Source of the DNA: Parabacteroides hominis
GTDB taxonomy: Bacteria; Bacteroidota; Bacteroidia; Bacteroidales; Tannerellaceae
Length of the DNA: 64,000 nt
NCBI RefSeq assembly: GCF_014287585.1
Contig: NZ_JACOOJ010000006.1
Span: 1-64,000, forward strand
Reading direction: 5' to 3'
In this document: piece by piece, positions 7,042-15,355 of the stretch
Layout: each line of letters opens with the position of its first letter
How positions within the stretch are numbered: the first letter of the stretch is position 1
Translations under genes and position numbers: made by a program
Notes under the pieces: generated by a model
The model's input: the letters and a program-made list of their open reading frames with translations, nothing else
What the model was told of the DNA's origin: nothing
The model's database searches: none

Positions 7042-9524
7042 TGAGCGCACAGAACGGGCATATTACAAGTAAAGTCATATTGGGATACTTGTTATTGATC
7101 CTGATAGCCGTATGTGCGGTCGTTTACATCTATAACATCATCGAACGGTTTGCCGTCGAAGACGACCCGAACAACAAATCGCGCGAGAAAGTCTATCTCG
7201 TGACCAATACCTTGTCTTTGTTGTATGAAAGCGAGGCGCTTGGGCAAGTGATCGGACGTCCGCAAGGAGAGATCAACCATTTCAACCGTACGCTGAACAA
7301 GGCTTTGCAGAATATGGATTCCCTGCGTTCGCTGGTATCGAATCCGGCGTTATATCCCAAGATCGACACGATCGACATGCTGATCGAACAGAAGCGCCGG
7401 AACACGCGCCGCCTGCTGGAAACCTGGCGAGAGACGAACGCGGAACATCTGTATGCACAAAATATCGAGAAGGTGATCGCCCGGCAGGATACGATGATCA
7501 GGCAAGTCGAAATACAGGAGCGCGTGATCGTCCATCAGGATTCCGTAAAGACTCCCCAGGATCATAAGCCCCGCGGTTTTTTCCGCCGCCTTGCCGATGT
7601 GTTTTCCCCGCCCAAAGCAGATTCCGCCGTTGTTGTAAATACGACCCGGCAGATCGTGACCGACACGCTGGTCAACACCTTTAACCCGGCAGATACGATC
7701 GTGACGGTTCTGAAAAACCTGCAGGACAGCGTGGCCGACCAGCGCAAACTGCTTGTCGACCAGCTCTTGGAACGTGCCGCCAACCTGCGCTATGATAACA
7801 GCATCATCACGAGCCGGATCAACCAGATGCTGCGGGCCATAGAAGAAGAAGAGATGAACGCGTCGATGGAGCGTGTCGTGAAGAAGCAGGAGGTGTTGCG
7901 CGAAACCTCTTATCTCATTGCCGGCATAGCCGTCCTGTCGCTGATTATCGTGATCGTCTTTATCATCCTGATCACACGCGATATCTCCAGGAGCCAGTAT
8001 TACCGGCAGCAATTGGAGAAAGCCAAGCAGTATGCCGAAGACCTGCTCCATAGCCGGGAGAAGCTGATGCTGACGATCAGCCACGACATCCGGGCGCCGC
8101 TCTCGTCCATAATCGGTTATATCGAACTGCTGCTGCGCCGCCATCCGGACGAAAGGCAACGGTATTACTTGGGGAACATGACCGGATCGGCCGACCATAT
8201 CCTTTCGCTGGTGAACGGCTTGCTCGATTTCCACCGGTTGGAATCGGGGCAGATGGAGATACAGGACGTGCCTTTCAGCGTGCCTGCGCTTTTTAACGAA
8301 ATATACGGGAGCTTCCGTCCGATAGCCGAGGCGAAAGGACTGGCTTTTGTCCTGAATATGAAGGAGGAAGGAATGAACCGCATTTATTCCGGTGATCCGA
8401 TACGCCTCCGCCAGGTAGTCAGTAATTTGCTCTCCAACGCGATCAAGTTCACGCATGAAGGGCGCGTCGTTCTTGTCGTTAAATTGTCGACGGAGAATCA
8501 TGGACATTTGACGATCACCGTCAGCGATTCCGGCACGGGAATCCCGGAAGAAGAGCAGGAGAAGATTTTCGGCGAGTTCGCCCGTTTGTCGGGAACCGAA
8601 AAGGAAGAAGGTTTCGGCCTCGGACTTTCCATCACCCGCAAGCTGATCGAACTGATGGGAGGGACATTGTCGCTAAAGAGCGTTCCGGGAAAAGGAAGTG
8701 ATTTTACGATTGTCATGCCGTTGCAGGAATCGGAAGTGCAGACATTGCCTGCCGCACCTGTCGCAGAGGAAGATGAAACGGAAACCGGGAGCTTCGGAGG
8801 ACGCGAAATCTATTGTTTGCTGGTCGACGACGATCCGTTGCAGTTGGCGCTGACGGAAGAGTTTTTGAAACGGAACCATGTGGAGGTCGCCAGTTGTTCG
8901 AATCCGTTTGCCGTGGTCGATATTTTGCGTAATAGTTCTTTCGATGCGATCATAACCGATATACAGATGCCGGGGATGGATGGCTATGGCCTGCTCAACG
9001 TCATTCGTTCGTCGGGTGTCCCCGGAACAGACACCGTGCCCGTCATCGCGCTCTCGGCCAGTGTGGAAAACGAACATACCCACTACTTGGAAGTCGGTTT
9101 CACCGGATTCCTGAACAAGCCTTTCACGGCTAAGCAGTTGATCGCCTTGTTGAACAACCTGTTGCAGGCCGATATACAAGCCGAGGTGTCGCCTGAATTC
9201 GATTTTGATTCGCTCACAGCTTTTGCCGGCGAAGACAAGGAAGCCTCCGCATCCATTATCCGGACTTTTGCCGAGGAGACGAACAAGAGCATTTCATTGC
9301 TGCAACAAGCCTTGGAAAAGACCGAACGTGGTTCGGCAGCCAAAATCTCCCATAAGCTGATCCCTCTTTTCACCATGTTAGGAGCTTCCGACTTGGTAGC
9401 CCAGCTGAGAATCCTCGAAAAGAATGATGGAGCGTTGACAGACGGCGGTTGGGAACGGCTTCTATCCGATGTGATCCGGCAGGCAACCGTTGTCGTCGAT
9501 CAGGCTGTGGAACGGTATCTGTAG
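7041..9524 (+). CDS. Hybrid sensor histidine kinase with receiver and HPt domains
   Basis: An 827-residue membrane kinase. A TM helix at about 13-33 and another at about 290-315 enclose a mostly helical periplasmic sensor rich in coiled-coil-like sequence. The cytoplasmic part has a HisKA domain (ISHDIRAPLSSI, His348), an ATPase domain with the N box (SNLLSNAIKFTHEG), G1 (DSGTGIP) and G2 (GFGLGLSITRKL), a receiver with VDDDP and phospho-acceptor Asp640 in TDIQMPGMDG, and a C-terminal HPt with His771 in KISHKL. A phosphorelay His-Asp-His can therefore end on a separate receiver. The only such partner in the neighbourhood is the sigma-54 activator at 11139. Its start overlaps the eptA-like stop by 1 nt. 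Confidence 0.93.
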   Translation: MSAQNGHITSKVILGYLLLILIAVCAVVYIYNIIERFAVEDDPNNKSREKVYLVTNTLSLLYESEALGQVIGRPQGEINHFNRTLNKALQNMDSLRSLVSNPALYPKIDTIDMLIEQKRRNTRRLLETWRETNAEHLYAQNIEKVIARQDTMIRQVEIQERVIVHQDSVKTPQDHKPRGFFRRLADVFSPPKADSAVVVNTTRQIVTDTLVNTFNPADTIVTVLKNLQDSVADQRKLLVDQLLERAANLRYDNSIITSRINQMLRAIEEEEMNASMERVVKKQEVLRETSYLIAGIAVLSLIIVIVFIILITRDISRSQYYRQQLEKAKQYAEDLLHSREKLMLTISHDIRAPLSSIIGYIELLLRRHPDERQRYYLGNMTGSADHILSLVNGLLDFHRLESGQMEIQDVPFSVPALFNEIYGSFRPIAEAKGLAFVLNMKEEGMNRIYSGDPIRLRQVVSNLLSNAIKFTHEGRVVLVVKLSTENHGHLTITVSDSGTGIPEEEQEKIFGEFARLSGTEKEEGFGLGLSITRKLIELMGGTLSLKSVPGKGSDFTIVMPLQESEVQTLPAAPVAEEDETETGSFGGREIYCLLVDDDPLQLALTEEFLKRNHVEVASCSNPFAVVDILRNSSFDAIITDIQMPGMDGYGLLNVIRSSGVPGTDTVPVIALSASVENEHTHYLEVGFTGFLNKPFTAKQLIALLNNLLQADIQAEVSPEFDFDSLTAFAGEDKEASASIIRTFAEETNKSISLLQQALEKTERGSAAKISHKLIPLFTMLGASDLVAQLRILEKNDGALTDGGWERLLSDVIRQATVVVDQAVERYL

Positions 9525-9527
9525 AAA

Positions 9528-9562
9528 AATTCCCCACATGTGTCCACAATTCCCCATTTGTG
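9528..9562 (+). repeat. Two 15-bp direct repeats, likely enhancer sites
   Basis: AATTCCCCACATGTG at 9528-9542 and AATTCCCCATTTGTG at 9548-9562 differ at two positions and are exactly 20 bp apart (two helical turns). They lie about 95-130 bp upstream of the sigma-54 core promoter, the usual place for enhancer sites of sigma-54 activators. Binding by the activator at 11139 is inference. Confidence 0.6.
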
Positions 9563-9655
9563 ATGCGGTAATAATCAGCCTTTGTAAAACATTCTGGATG
9601 GCTTATCTGTTAAAATAGAATAGCTTACAAAAAAGTATCGTGTTCCGGGCTAAGT

Positions 9656-9672
9656 TTGGCACGATATTCGCT
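9656..9672 (+). promoter_or_regulatory. Sigma-54 (-24/-12) promoter
   Basis: TTGGCACGATATTCGCT matches the consensus YTGGCACGRNNNTTGCW at every defined position but one. The invariant GG (9658-9659) and GC (9670-9671) have the required spacing. Transcription should begin near 9683. A 7-bp palindrome, GCTTCTT (9670-9676) with AAGAAGC (9684-9690), spans the -12 element and the start point. Confidence 0.8.
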
Positions 9673-9682
9673 TCTTATCTGA

Positions 9683-9795
9683 CAAGAAGCGTAAGTGGAC
9701 GTTTCTACATTTAAACCGTTTTAAAGTTACTATGTTCGAGTATCTATTTTAAGTCTGCAAACAAAAAGAGCGCCTAAAAGGGTGCTTTTTTTGTT
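9683..9795 (+). ncRNA. Candidate sigma-54-dependent small RNA
   Basis: A stretch of about 110 nt from the predicted sigma-54 start to the end of an intrinsic terminator. It contains no open frame longer than six codons, and a small internal hairpin (TTTAAA-ccgt-TTTAAA type). The downstream DUF418 gene has its own promoter after the terminator, so this does not look like a leader of that gene. No known Rfam family is recognised by eye. Function and targets are unknown. Confidence 0.6.
9763..9792 (+). terminator. Intrinsic terminator of the small RNA candidate
   Basis: A 12-bp stem with two G-T pairs (AAAAAGAGCGCC with GGTGCTTTTTTT) closes a 6-nt loop and runs straight into seven T residues. 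Confidence 0.85.
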
Positions 9796-9821
9796 TTATA
9801 TGACTTCTTTGCCTACTTTTG
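9790..9821 (+). promoter_or_regulatory. Housekeeping promoter for the DUF418 gene
   Basis: TTTG at 9790-9793 and TACTTTTG at 9814-9821 are separated by 20 bp, matching the Bacteroidales -33/-7 pattern. The -33 box overlaps the T run of the preceding terminator. Confidence 0.7.
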
Positions 9822-9868
9822 CCCCCGTAAATCATAAATCATAAATTAAAAATCATAAATTCTTACTC

Positions 9869-11047
9869 ATGGAGCACGGACTTTTGGCTAAGTCGCCTCG
9901 TATCGAGGTGGTGGATGCACTACGCGGTTTTGCCGTTATGGCTATTATGTTACTGCATAACATCGAACATTTTAATTTTTATGACTTCCCGGCAGCCTCT
10001 TCGGCTTTTATGCAGGCGATGGACAAAGGAATATGGGAAACCTTGTTTTTCCTTTTTTCCGGGAAGGCGTACGCGATCTTTTCACTGTTGTTCGGTTTTA
10101 GTTTTTTTATCCAGTATAACAACCAGGCGAAAAAAGGCAAAGACTTCCGGCTGCGTTTCCTGTGGCGGCTTTTCCTCCTGTTCATTATCGGTTGTTTCAA
10201 CGGGGCGTTTTTTCCCGGCGACATATTAGTCCTTTATTCCATAATCGGTGTTGTGCTTGTACTGGTTTGCAAATGGAGTGACCGTGCAGTCCTGATTGCC
10301 GCCATTATCCTGATGCTCCAGCCGCTCGAACTCGGCAAATTCTTCTATGCGATGATGAATCCCGACTATGTGCCGGCAGCCGGCGTATGGCGCATTCACA
10401 GCCAACGCATGTACCCGTTCCTCTCGCAGCCGGATTTCTGGGCGATGGTCAAGTCCAACCTTTGGGACGGCCAGTTGTTCAGCTTGTTGTGGGCGTGGGG
10501 CTACGGACGTTTCTTCCAGACGGCCTCTTTGTTCCTGTTCGGTATGCTGATCGGGCGCAGGCAGTTGTTTGTCAACCTTTCCGAACACCGCGTGTTCTGG
10601 ATGCGGACGTTGGTTATCGGTGCGATCTGCTTTGTCCCGTTGTATTTCATTACGGCTTCGCTTCCGGATCTGATCCCCAATAAGGCGATGCTGACTCCGA
10701 TGAACACGGTTGTTTCTTCTTTCCGCAATTTCTCTTTCATGTGCGTGTTAGTTGCTTGTTTCGTCTTCCTGTGGCAACAAGTTTCGACCCATAAGGTATT
10801 GCACGGCCTGGTTCCGTATGGAAAGATGAGCTTGACTAACTATCTGACACAGTCCATTATAGGATCGTTCGTCTATTTCGGCTACGGTTTGTCGCTCTAC
10901 AATGTTTTAGGAACGACAGCCAGTTTCGGTGTGGGTGTCCTCTTATTCATCCTCCAGTTGGGTTTCTGCCATTGGTGGTTGAAGAAATTCAAGCAAGGCC
11001 CGTTCGAAGGGGCGTGGCGCAGGGCGACGTGGATTTTTAATAATTAA
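9869..11047 (+). CDS. DUF418 family membrane protein
   Basis: A 392-residue polytopic inner membrane protein with roughly ten hydrophobic helices. The N-terminus RIEVVDALRGFAVMAIMLLHN is the typical opening of the YeiB/DUF418 (acyltransferase-3-like) group, and the C-terminal third carries the DUF418 signature around VPYGKMSLTNYLTQSIIGSF and ends with GPFEGAWRR. The biochemical role of the family is not known; distant members move acyl groups across membranes. It has its own promoter but stands between the kinase and the sigma-54 activator, so an envelope function tied to that system is a fair inference. Confidence 0.88.
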   Translation: MEHGLLAKSPRIEVVDALRGFAVMAIMLLHNIEHFNFYDFPAASSAFMQAMDKGIWETLFFLFSGKAYAIFSLLFGFSFFIQYNNQAKKGKDFRLRFLWRLFLLFIIGCFNGAFFPGDILVLYSIIGVVLVLVCKWSDRAVLIAAIILMLQPLELGKFFYAMMNPDYVPAAGVWRIHSQRMYPFLSQPDFWAMVKSNLWDGQLFSLLWAWGYGRFFQTASLFLFGMLIGRRQLFVNLSEHRVFWMRTLVIGAICFVPLYFITASLPDLIPNKAMLTPMNTVVSSFRNFSFMCVLVACFVFLWQQVSTHKVLHGLVPYGKMSLTNYLTQSIIGSFVYFGYGLSLYNVLGTTASFGVGVLLFILQLGFCHWWLKKFKQGPFEGAWRRATWIFNN

Positions 11048-11085
11048 AAATTAGTGCGGCGGTTTTTCAAATTGTCAATTGTCCA

Positions 11086-11115
11086 TTGTTAATTATCAAT
11101 TCTTAGTTATCTTTG
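11086..11115 (+). promoter_or_regulatory. Promoter of the sigma-54 activator gene
   Basis: TTG at 11086-11088 and TATCTTTG at 11108-11115 are 19 bp apart, as in Bacteroidales promoters. This places transcription start near 11120, downstream of an in-frame ATG at 11079 and 20 nt upstream of the ATG at 11139, and so decides the start codon. Confidence 0.7.
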
Positions 11116-11138
11116 TGTACGAAACAAAAAAGAATAAT

Positions 11139-12506
11139 ATGCCGTCTATTCTGATTTTAGAAGATGATATAACATTTTCGTTGATGCTGAAAACCTGGCT
11201 TGGAAGGAAAGGCTTCGAAGTCAGTTCGGTATCATCGGTTTCGGATGCACGAAGCCGGATAGAGGATGCCTCTTTCGATCTGATCCTGTCTGATTTGCGT
11301 TTGCCGGACGGGGATGGGATCGATCTGTTGAAATGGATAAAAGAAAATAATTTTGCAATCCCCCTGATTATGATGACCAGCTATGCGGAGATACAAACCG
11401 CCGTGCAAGCAATCAAATTAGGGGCGTCCGATTATATCGCCAAACCGTTGAACCCGGAAGAGCTTTTAGGCAAAATCAGGGATGTGATCAAGGCGGAAGT
11501 AGAACCGGCTGCTCCGATGGCGGGACCGGAACGGCCTCTGCGTTCTGCGAAACGTCCCGAACCGTCGGGAGGAACGCATAGCCGGTATGTGGAGGGGCAG
11601 AGCCAGCCTGCCCGCCAGCTCTACGAGCATGTGCGCCTGGTCGCTCCGACAGATATGTCCGTATTGATTACCGGTTCGAGCGGTACGGGAAAAGAGTATG
11701 TCGCCCGTCGTATTCACGAACAGAGCAACCGCAGGAAAGCCCCTTTTATTGCTGTTGACTGCGGGGCTATCCCGAAAGACCTGGCGGCATCCGAGTTTTT
11801 CGGGCATGTGAAAGGTTCGTTTACCGGAGCTATCGACAATAAAGAAGGCGCTTTTGTCGCTGCCCAGGGCGGGACGATCTTTCTGGACGAGATCGGCAAC
11901 CTGTCGTACGAGGTGCAGGTGCAGCTTCTACGTGCTTTGCAGGAGCGGAAAGTCAAACCGGTCGGCAGCAACCAGGAGATCGCGATCAACGTCCGTCTTA
12001 TCTCCGCGACAAACGAGAACCTGCGTACTGCTATCGATAAGGGTGATTTCCGTGAAGATTTGTATCATCGTATCAACGAGTTTACCGTCCGCATCCCCGA
12101 CTTGAAAGAGCGGAAAGAGGATCTTTTGTTGTTTGCCGACAATTTCCTGGACCAGGCCAATATGGAATTGCAAAAAGATATTATCGGTTTTGATAATGAA
12201 GTGATCCGGATTTTCCAGTCTTATTCGTGGCCGGGCAACCTGCGCCAGATGAAGAACGCCATCAAGTATGCCACCCTGTTGGCGACCGGCCGCTATATCA
12301 CCCGCAAGGAACTCCCGGAAGAACTGACTGCCAGCCCGGTTTCCGCTCCGGCCAACATCCAGTTGAAAAACGAATCGCACGAATGCGAAATGATCAAGCG
12401 TGCCCTGCAAGAAGCCGGTAATAACAAGACCAAAGCCGCCCAGTTGTTGGGGATCGACCGCAAAACGCTTTATAATAAGTTGAAAGCTTACCGGATTGAG
12501 GAATAA
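11139..12506 (+). CDS. Sigma-54-dependent response regulator (NtrC family)
   Basis: A 455-residue activator that would bind upstream sites and remodel RNA polymerase-sigma-54. Domains in order are a receiver (LEDD near the start, phospho-acceptor Asp52 in LSDLRLPDGDG), an AAA+ domain with Walker A GSSGTGKE (Lys185), the sigma-54 contact loop GSFTGA (Gly226 first; the usual GAFTGA with Ala to Ser), Walker B GGTIFLDEIG, and a C-terminal Fis-type helix-turn-helix (NNKTKAAQLLGIDRKTLYNKL). The start at 11139 is chosen because the promoter lies between it and the earlier ATG. The hybrid kinase with HPt domain at 7041 is the obvious phosphate donor, and the sigma-54 promoter at 9656 the nearest target. 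Confidence 0.93.
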   Translation: MPSILILEDDITFSLMLKTWLGRKGFEVSSVSSVSDARSRIEDASFDLILSDLRLPDGDGIDLLKWIKENNFAIPLIMMTSYAEIQTAVQAIKLGASDYIAKPLNPEELLGKIRDVIKAEVEPAAPMAGPERPLRSAKRPEPSGGTHSRYVEGQSQPARQLYEHVRLVAPTDMSVLITGSSGTGKEYVARRIHEQSNRRKAPFIAVDCGAIPKDLAASEFFGHVKGSFTGAIDNKEGAFVAAQGGTIFLDEIGNLSYEVQVQLLRALQERKVKPVGSNQEIAINVRLISATNENLRTAIDKGDFREDLYHRINEFTVRIPDLKERKEDLLLFADNFLDQANMELQKDIIGFDNEVIRIFQSYSWPGNLRQMKNAIKYATLLATGRYITRKELPEELTASPVSAPANIQLKNESHECEMIKRALQEAGNNKTKAAQLLGIDRKTLYNKLKAYRIEE

Positions 12507-12885
12507 ATCCTCGGTATGAAACCAAAGACAGATGGAGTTGTAGATGTAGTGGATCTTATGGAAATATATTCTTTGAATATTTTATCGCTTTCTATCGTTT
12601 GTATTTGAAAAATATATATATTTGTGGCAATCTATACACTTAACTTAAAGTGTAGGTTTTAATTTATAACAATATGCTCGTTAAATCTTATAGACGATTA
12701 TTCAATTGCCTGATTTCTTAATGGCGATTCCTTTCTTCGCTTTTACCGTTTCTTGGTAGGAGTTCATTCGGTTTGTACTGGTATCTGAATTCGTCGGCCT
12801 ATGCCGATGCTTTTATCTCTGTATCATCCTATCTGGGATTTATCAGATTAAAAATAACTTGAATAAAAAATAGCCTTTTATAAAT
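12507..12885. other. 379-bp intergenic region upstream of the glycyl radical enzyme
   Basis: No gene is seen. TATATTTG at 12617-12624 could be a -7 box, although the nearest TTTG (12598-12601) is only 15 bp away. Just after it is a palindrome TACACTT (12635-12641) with AAGTGTA (12648-12654), which could be an operator or leader hairpin. A small hairpin GTCGGC-ctat-GCCGAT followed by four T lies at 12793-12814. No sigma-54 element was found here. Confidence 0.4.
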
Positions 12886-15324
12886 ATGACTACAATCACA
12901 GCTCAGCGTGCACCGCAGAGTGCATCCAATTTTGCCCCAGCAGTAGAGGCAAATGCTTATGGAATGAATGACCGGATCAAACGTCTTCGCCAGGAAACGT
13001 TCGATGCCGAGCCCTCCCTGTCTATTGAACGCGCTTTGATAGAAACTCGTTTCTACAAGGAAAACTACGGGAAATATCCGATTCCGATTCTTCGGGCCAT
13101 GAACTTTTATGAGATCTGCAAGCAAAAGACGATCTATATCGGCAAGGACGAACTGATCGTGGGCGAACGCGGACCGAAACCGAAATGCGTGCCGACCTTC
13201 CCGGAACTGACCTGCCATAGCGTGGAAGACCTGCATGTACTGAATACGCGCGAATTGCAGCGTTATACGATCAGCCAGGAAGACATCGACACCTATGAAT
13301 GCGAGGTGATCCCTTACTGGAAAGGACGTACACAGCGCGAACGTATCTTCAGCCATGTGCCCCAGGAATGGAAAGACGCCTACGAGGTGGGGATGTTCAC
13401 CGAGTTTATGGAACAACGCGCTCCGGGACATACCGCTTTGGACGGAAAGGTATATAAGTACGGGTTGCTGGATTTGAAGGAACGTATCCGGAAAGAACTG
13501 GACGGGCTTGATTTCATGAACGATCCCGAAGCGACCGACAAGCAGGAGGAACTGACTGCCATGTCGATCTCGTGCGATGCCGCCATCCTGTTTGCCGAAC
13601 GGCATGCGGACCTCGCCGATGAAATGTCGCTGATGGAGAAAGACCCGAAACGGGTGGCCGAGCTGCGCCGTATCGCCGAAGTTTGCCGGCAGGTTCCGGC
13701 CCATGCTCCCCGCAACTATTGGGAAGCGATCCAGATGTATTGGTTCGTCCACTTGGGGACGATCACCGAACTGAACGGCTGGGACGCGATGAACCCCGGC
13801 CATTTCGACCAGCATTTAGCTCCTTTCTACGAAAAGGGAATTGCCGACGGCACATTGACCCGCGACGAGGCAAAGGAACTGATGTCGTGCTTCTTCATCA
13901 AAGTGAACAACCATACGGCTCCTCCTAAAGTCGGCATAACGGCTAAGGAAAGCGGTACATATAATGACTTCACGAACCTGAATATCGGCGGGGTGAAGGC
14001 AGACGGCAGCGACGGGGTGAGCGAGGTTTCCTATATCATGCTCGAAACGATCGAGGAACTGCATATCCTGCAACCCGGCAGTGCCATCCATATCAGTGCC
14101 CGTACGCCGGAACGTTTCCTGCGTGCCGGCTGCAAGGTGATCCGCCAGGGGCATGGCTATCCGTCCGTTTTCAATCCGGATGTGTATATTCAGGAACTGA
14201 TGCGGCAGGGTAAATCCTTGCAGGATGCGCGCGAAGGCGGTTGCAGCGGCTGCATCGAGGTCGGGGCGTTCGGCAAGGAGGCATACGTGCTGACCGGTTA
14301 CCTGAATGTGCCGAAGATTTTGGAAGTGACGCTCAACAACGGCGTCGATCCGGTTTCCGGACGTAAGGTCGGACTGGAAACGGGCGATCCGCGCGGTTTC
14401 GCCGGCTATGACGAACTATATGCCGCTTTCATGAAACAGGTACGTTATTTCGTGGATATGAAGGTGCGTGTCAGCAACTATATCGACCGTATGTTTGCTA
14501 AATATGCGCCGGCCACTTTCCTGTCTCTCTTCATCGACGATTGCATAGCGAAAGGACGGGATTATTACAACTGCGGCCCGCGCTACAATACGACCTATAT
14601 CCAGTGTACGGGGCTCGGCACGATCACCGACAGCTTAGCTACGCTGAAAAAACATATATTTGAAGATAAACGCTGGTCCATGGATGAATTGCTGAAAGCG
14701 ATGGAAAACAATTTCGAAGGAGCCGAGGCAATGCGACAGACGATCCTGAACCGTACGCCGTTCTTCGGCAACGACGACGAATATGCCGACAATATCGCAG
14801 TGAAGATGTTCGATGATTTGTATGATACGATCGAAGGAAAGCCGAACACAAAAGGCGAATGTTTCCATCTGAATATGCTGTCTACCACCTGCCACGTGTA
14901 TTTCGGCAAGGTGATGGGGGCGACTCCTAACGGACGTTTGGCGGGACGGGCCATCTCGGACGGTACGTCTCCGTCTCATGGCGCCGACAGGCACGGGCCG
15001 TCTGCCGTTATCAAGTCTCTCGGCAAGCTTGACCAAGTGAAGAGCGGTGGAACGTTGCTGAACCAGCGTTTCCTGCCGAGCCTGCTGAAGCGGGAGGAAG
15101 ACATCTCCAAGTTGTCTTCGTTGATCCGTAGTTATTTTGCCTTGGGCGGACATCACATCCAGTTCAATATCGTCGATACGGAGACGCTCTATGCCGCCCA
15201 GAAATGTCCGGAAGACTATCGCGACCTTCTGGTTCGCGTAGCCGGTTACAGTGATTATTTCAACGACATGAATGCCGATCTGCAGGCGGATGTGATCATG
15301 CGGACGGAACAGGAGAGTTTTTAG
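12886..15324 (+). CDS. hypD: Glycyl radical enzyme, likely trans-4-hydroxy-L-proline dehydratase
   Basis: An 812-residue oxygen-sensitive enzyme of the pyruvate formate-lyase superfamily. The glycyl radical site is RVAGYSDYF (Gly787, 26 residues from the end) and the thiyl radical site GCSGCIEVGAFGKEAY (Cys456, with Glu458). The Cys-x-Glu pattern marks the dehydratase/eliminase branch rather than pyruvate formate-lyase. The segment APGHTALDGKVYKYGLLD (His182) and the residues after the catalytic cysteine resemble hydroxyproline dehydratase HypD, which makes pyrroline-5-carboxylate. Choline lyase and glycerol/propanediol dehydratases fit less well. No pyrroline-5-carboxylate reductase gene is adjacent. 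Its activase follows after 31 nt. Confidence 0.75.
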   Translation: MTTITAQRAPQSASNFAPAVEANAYGMNDRIKRLRQETFDAEPSLSIERALIETRFYKENYGKYPIPILRAMNFYEICKQKTIYIGKDELIVGERGPKPKCVPTFPELTCHSVEDLHVLNTRELQRYTISQEDIDTYECEVIPYWKGRTQRERIFSHVPQEWKDAYEVGMFTEFMEQRAPGHTALDGKVYKYGLLDLKERIRKELDGLDFMNDPEATDKQEELTAMSISCDAAILFAERHADLADEMSLMEKDPKRVAELRRIAEVCRQVPAHAPRNYWEAIQMYWFVHLGTITELNGWDAMNPGHFDQHLAPFYEKGIADGTLTRDEAKELMSCFFIKVNNHTAPPKVGITAKESGTYNDFTNLNIGGVKADGSDGVSEVSYIMLETIEELHILQPGSAIHISARTPERFLRAGCKVIRQGHGYPSVFNPDVYIQELMRQGKSLQDAREGGCSGCIEVGAFGKEAYVLTGYLNVPKILEVTLNNGVDPVSGRKVGLETGDPRGFAGYDELYAAFMKQVRYFVDMKVRVSNYIDRMFAKYAPATFLSLFIDDCIAKGRDYYNCGPRYNTTYIQCTGLGTITDSLATLKKHIFEDKRWSMDELLKAMENNFEGAEAMRQTILNRTPFFGNDDEYADNIAVKMFDDLYDTIEGKPNTKGECFHLNMLSTTCHVYFGKVMGATPNGRLAGRAISDGTSPSHGADRHGPSAVIKSLGKLDQVKSGGTLLNQRFLPSLLKREEDISKLSSLIRSYFALGGHHIQFNIVDTETLYAAQKCPEDYRDLLVRVAGYSDYFNDMNADLQADVIMRTEQESF

Positions 15325-15355
15325 TTGAAAATTGAAAGTTGCGGCAAGCGGTATT

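Larger units (their letters stand above)
9525..9868. other. 344-bp intergenic region with sigma-54 unit and small RNA candidate
   Basis: No protein gene is seen. In order it holds two direct repeats (9528-9562), a dyad with two paired arms (TTTGTAA 9581-9587 with TTACAAA 9625-9631, ATTCT 9591-9595 with AGAAT 9617-9621), a sigma-54 promoter (9656-9672), a transcribed stretch ending in an intrinsic terminator (9763-9792), and a separate housekeeping-type promoter for the DUF418 gene (9790-9821). Confidence 0.7.

Noticed and set aside
5659..7050. A 463-codon open frame antisense to the phosphoethanolamine transferase
   Set aside because: The sense strand has an intact EptA-type protein; the antisense translation has no recognisable domain.
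11079..11138. Upstream start for the sigma-54 activator (20 extra residues)
   Set aside because: A good -33/-7 promoter lies inside this stretch, and the receiver domain begins at the ATG at 11139.
12829..13815. A 328-codon open frame antisense to the glycyl radical enzyme gene
   Set aside because: It is the mirror of a GC-biased coding gene, has no recognisable domain and no promoter; the sense gene has full catalytic motifs.
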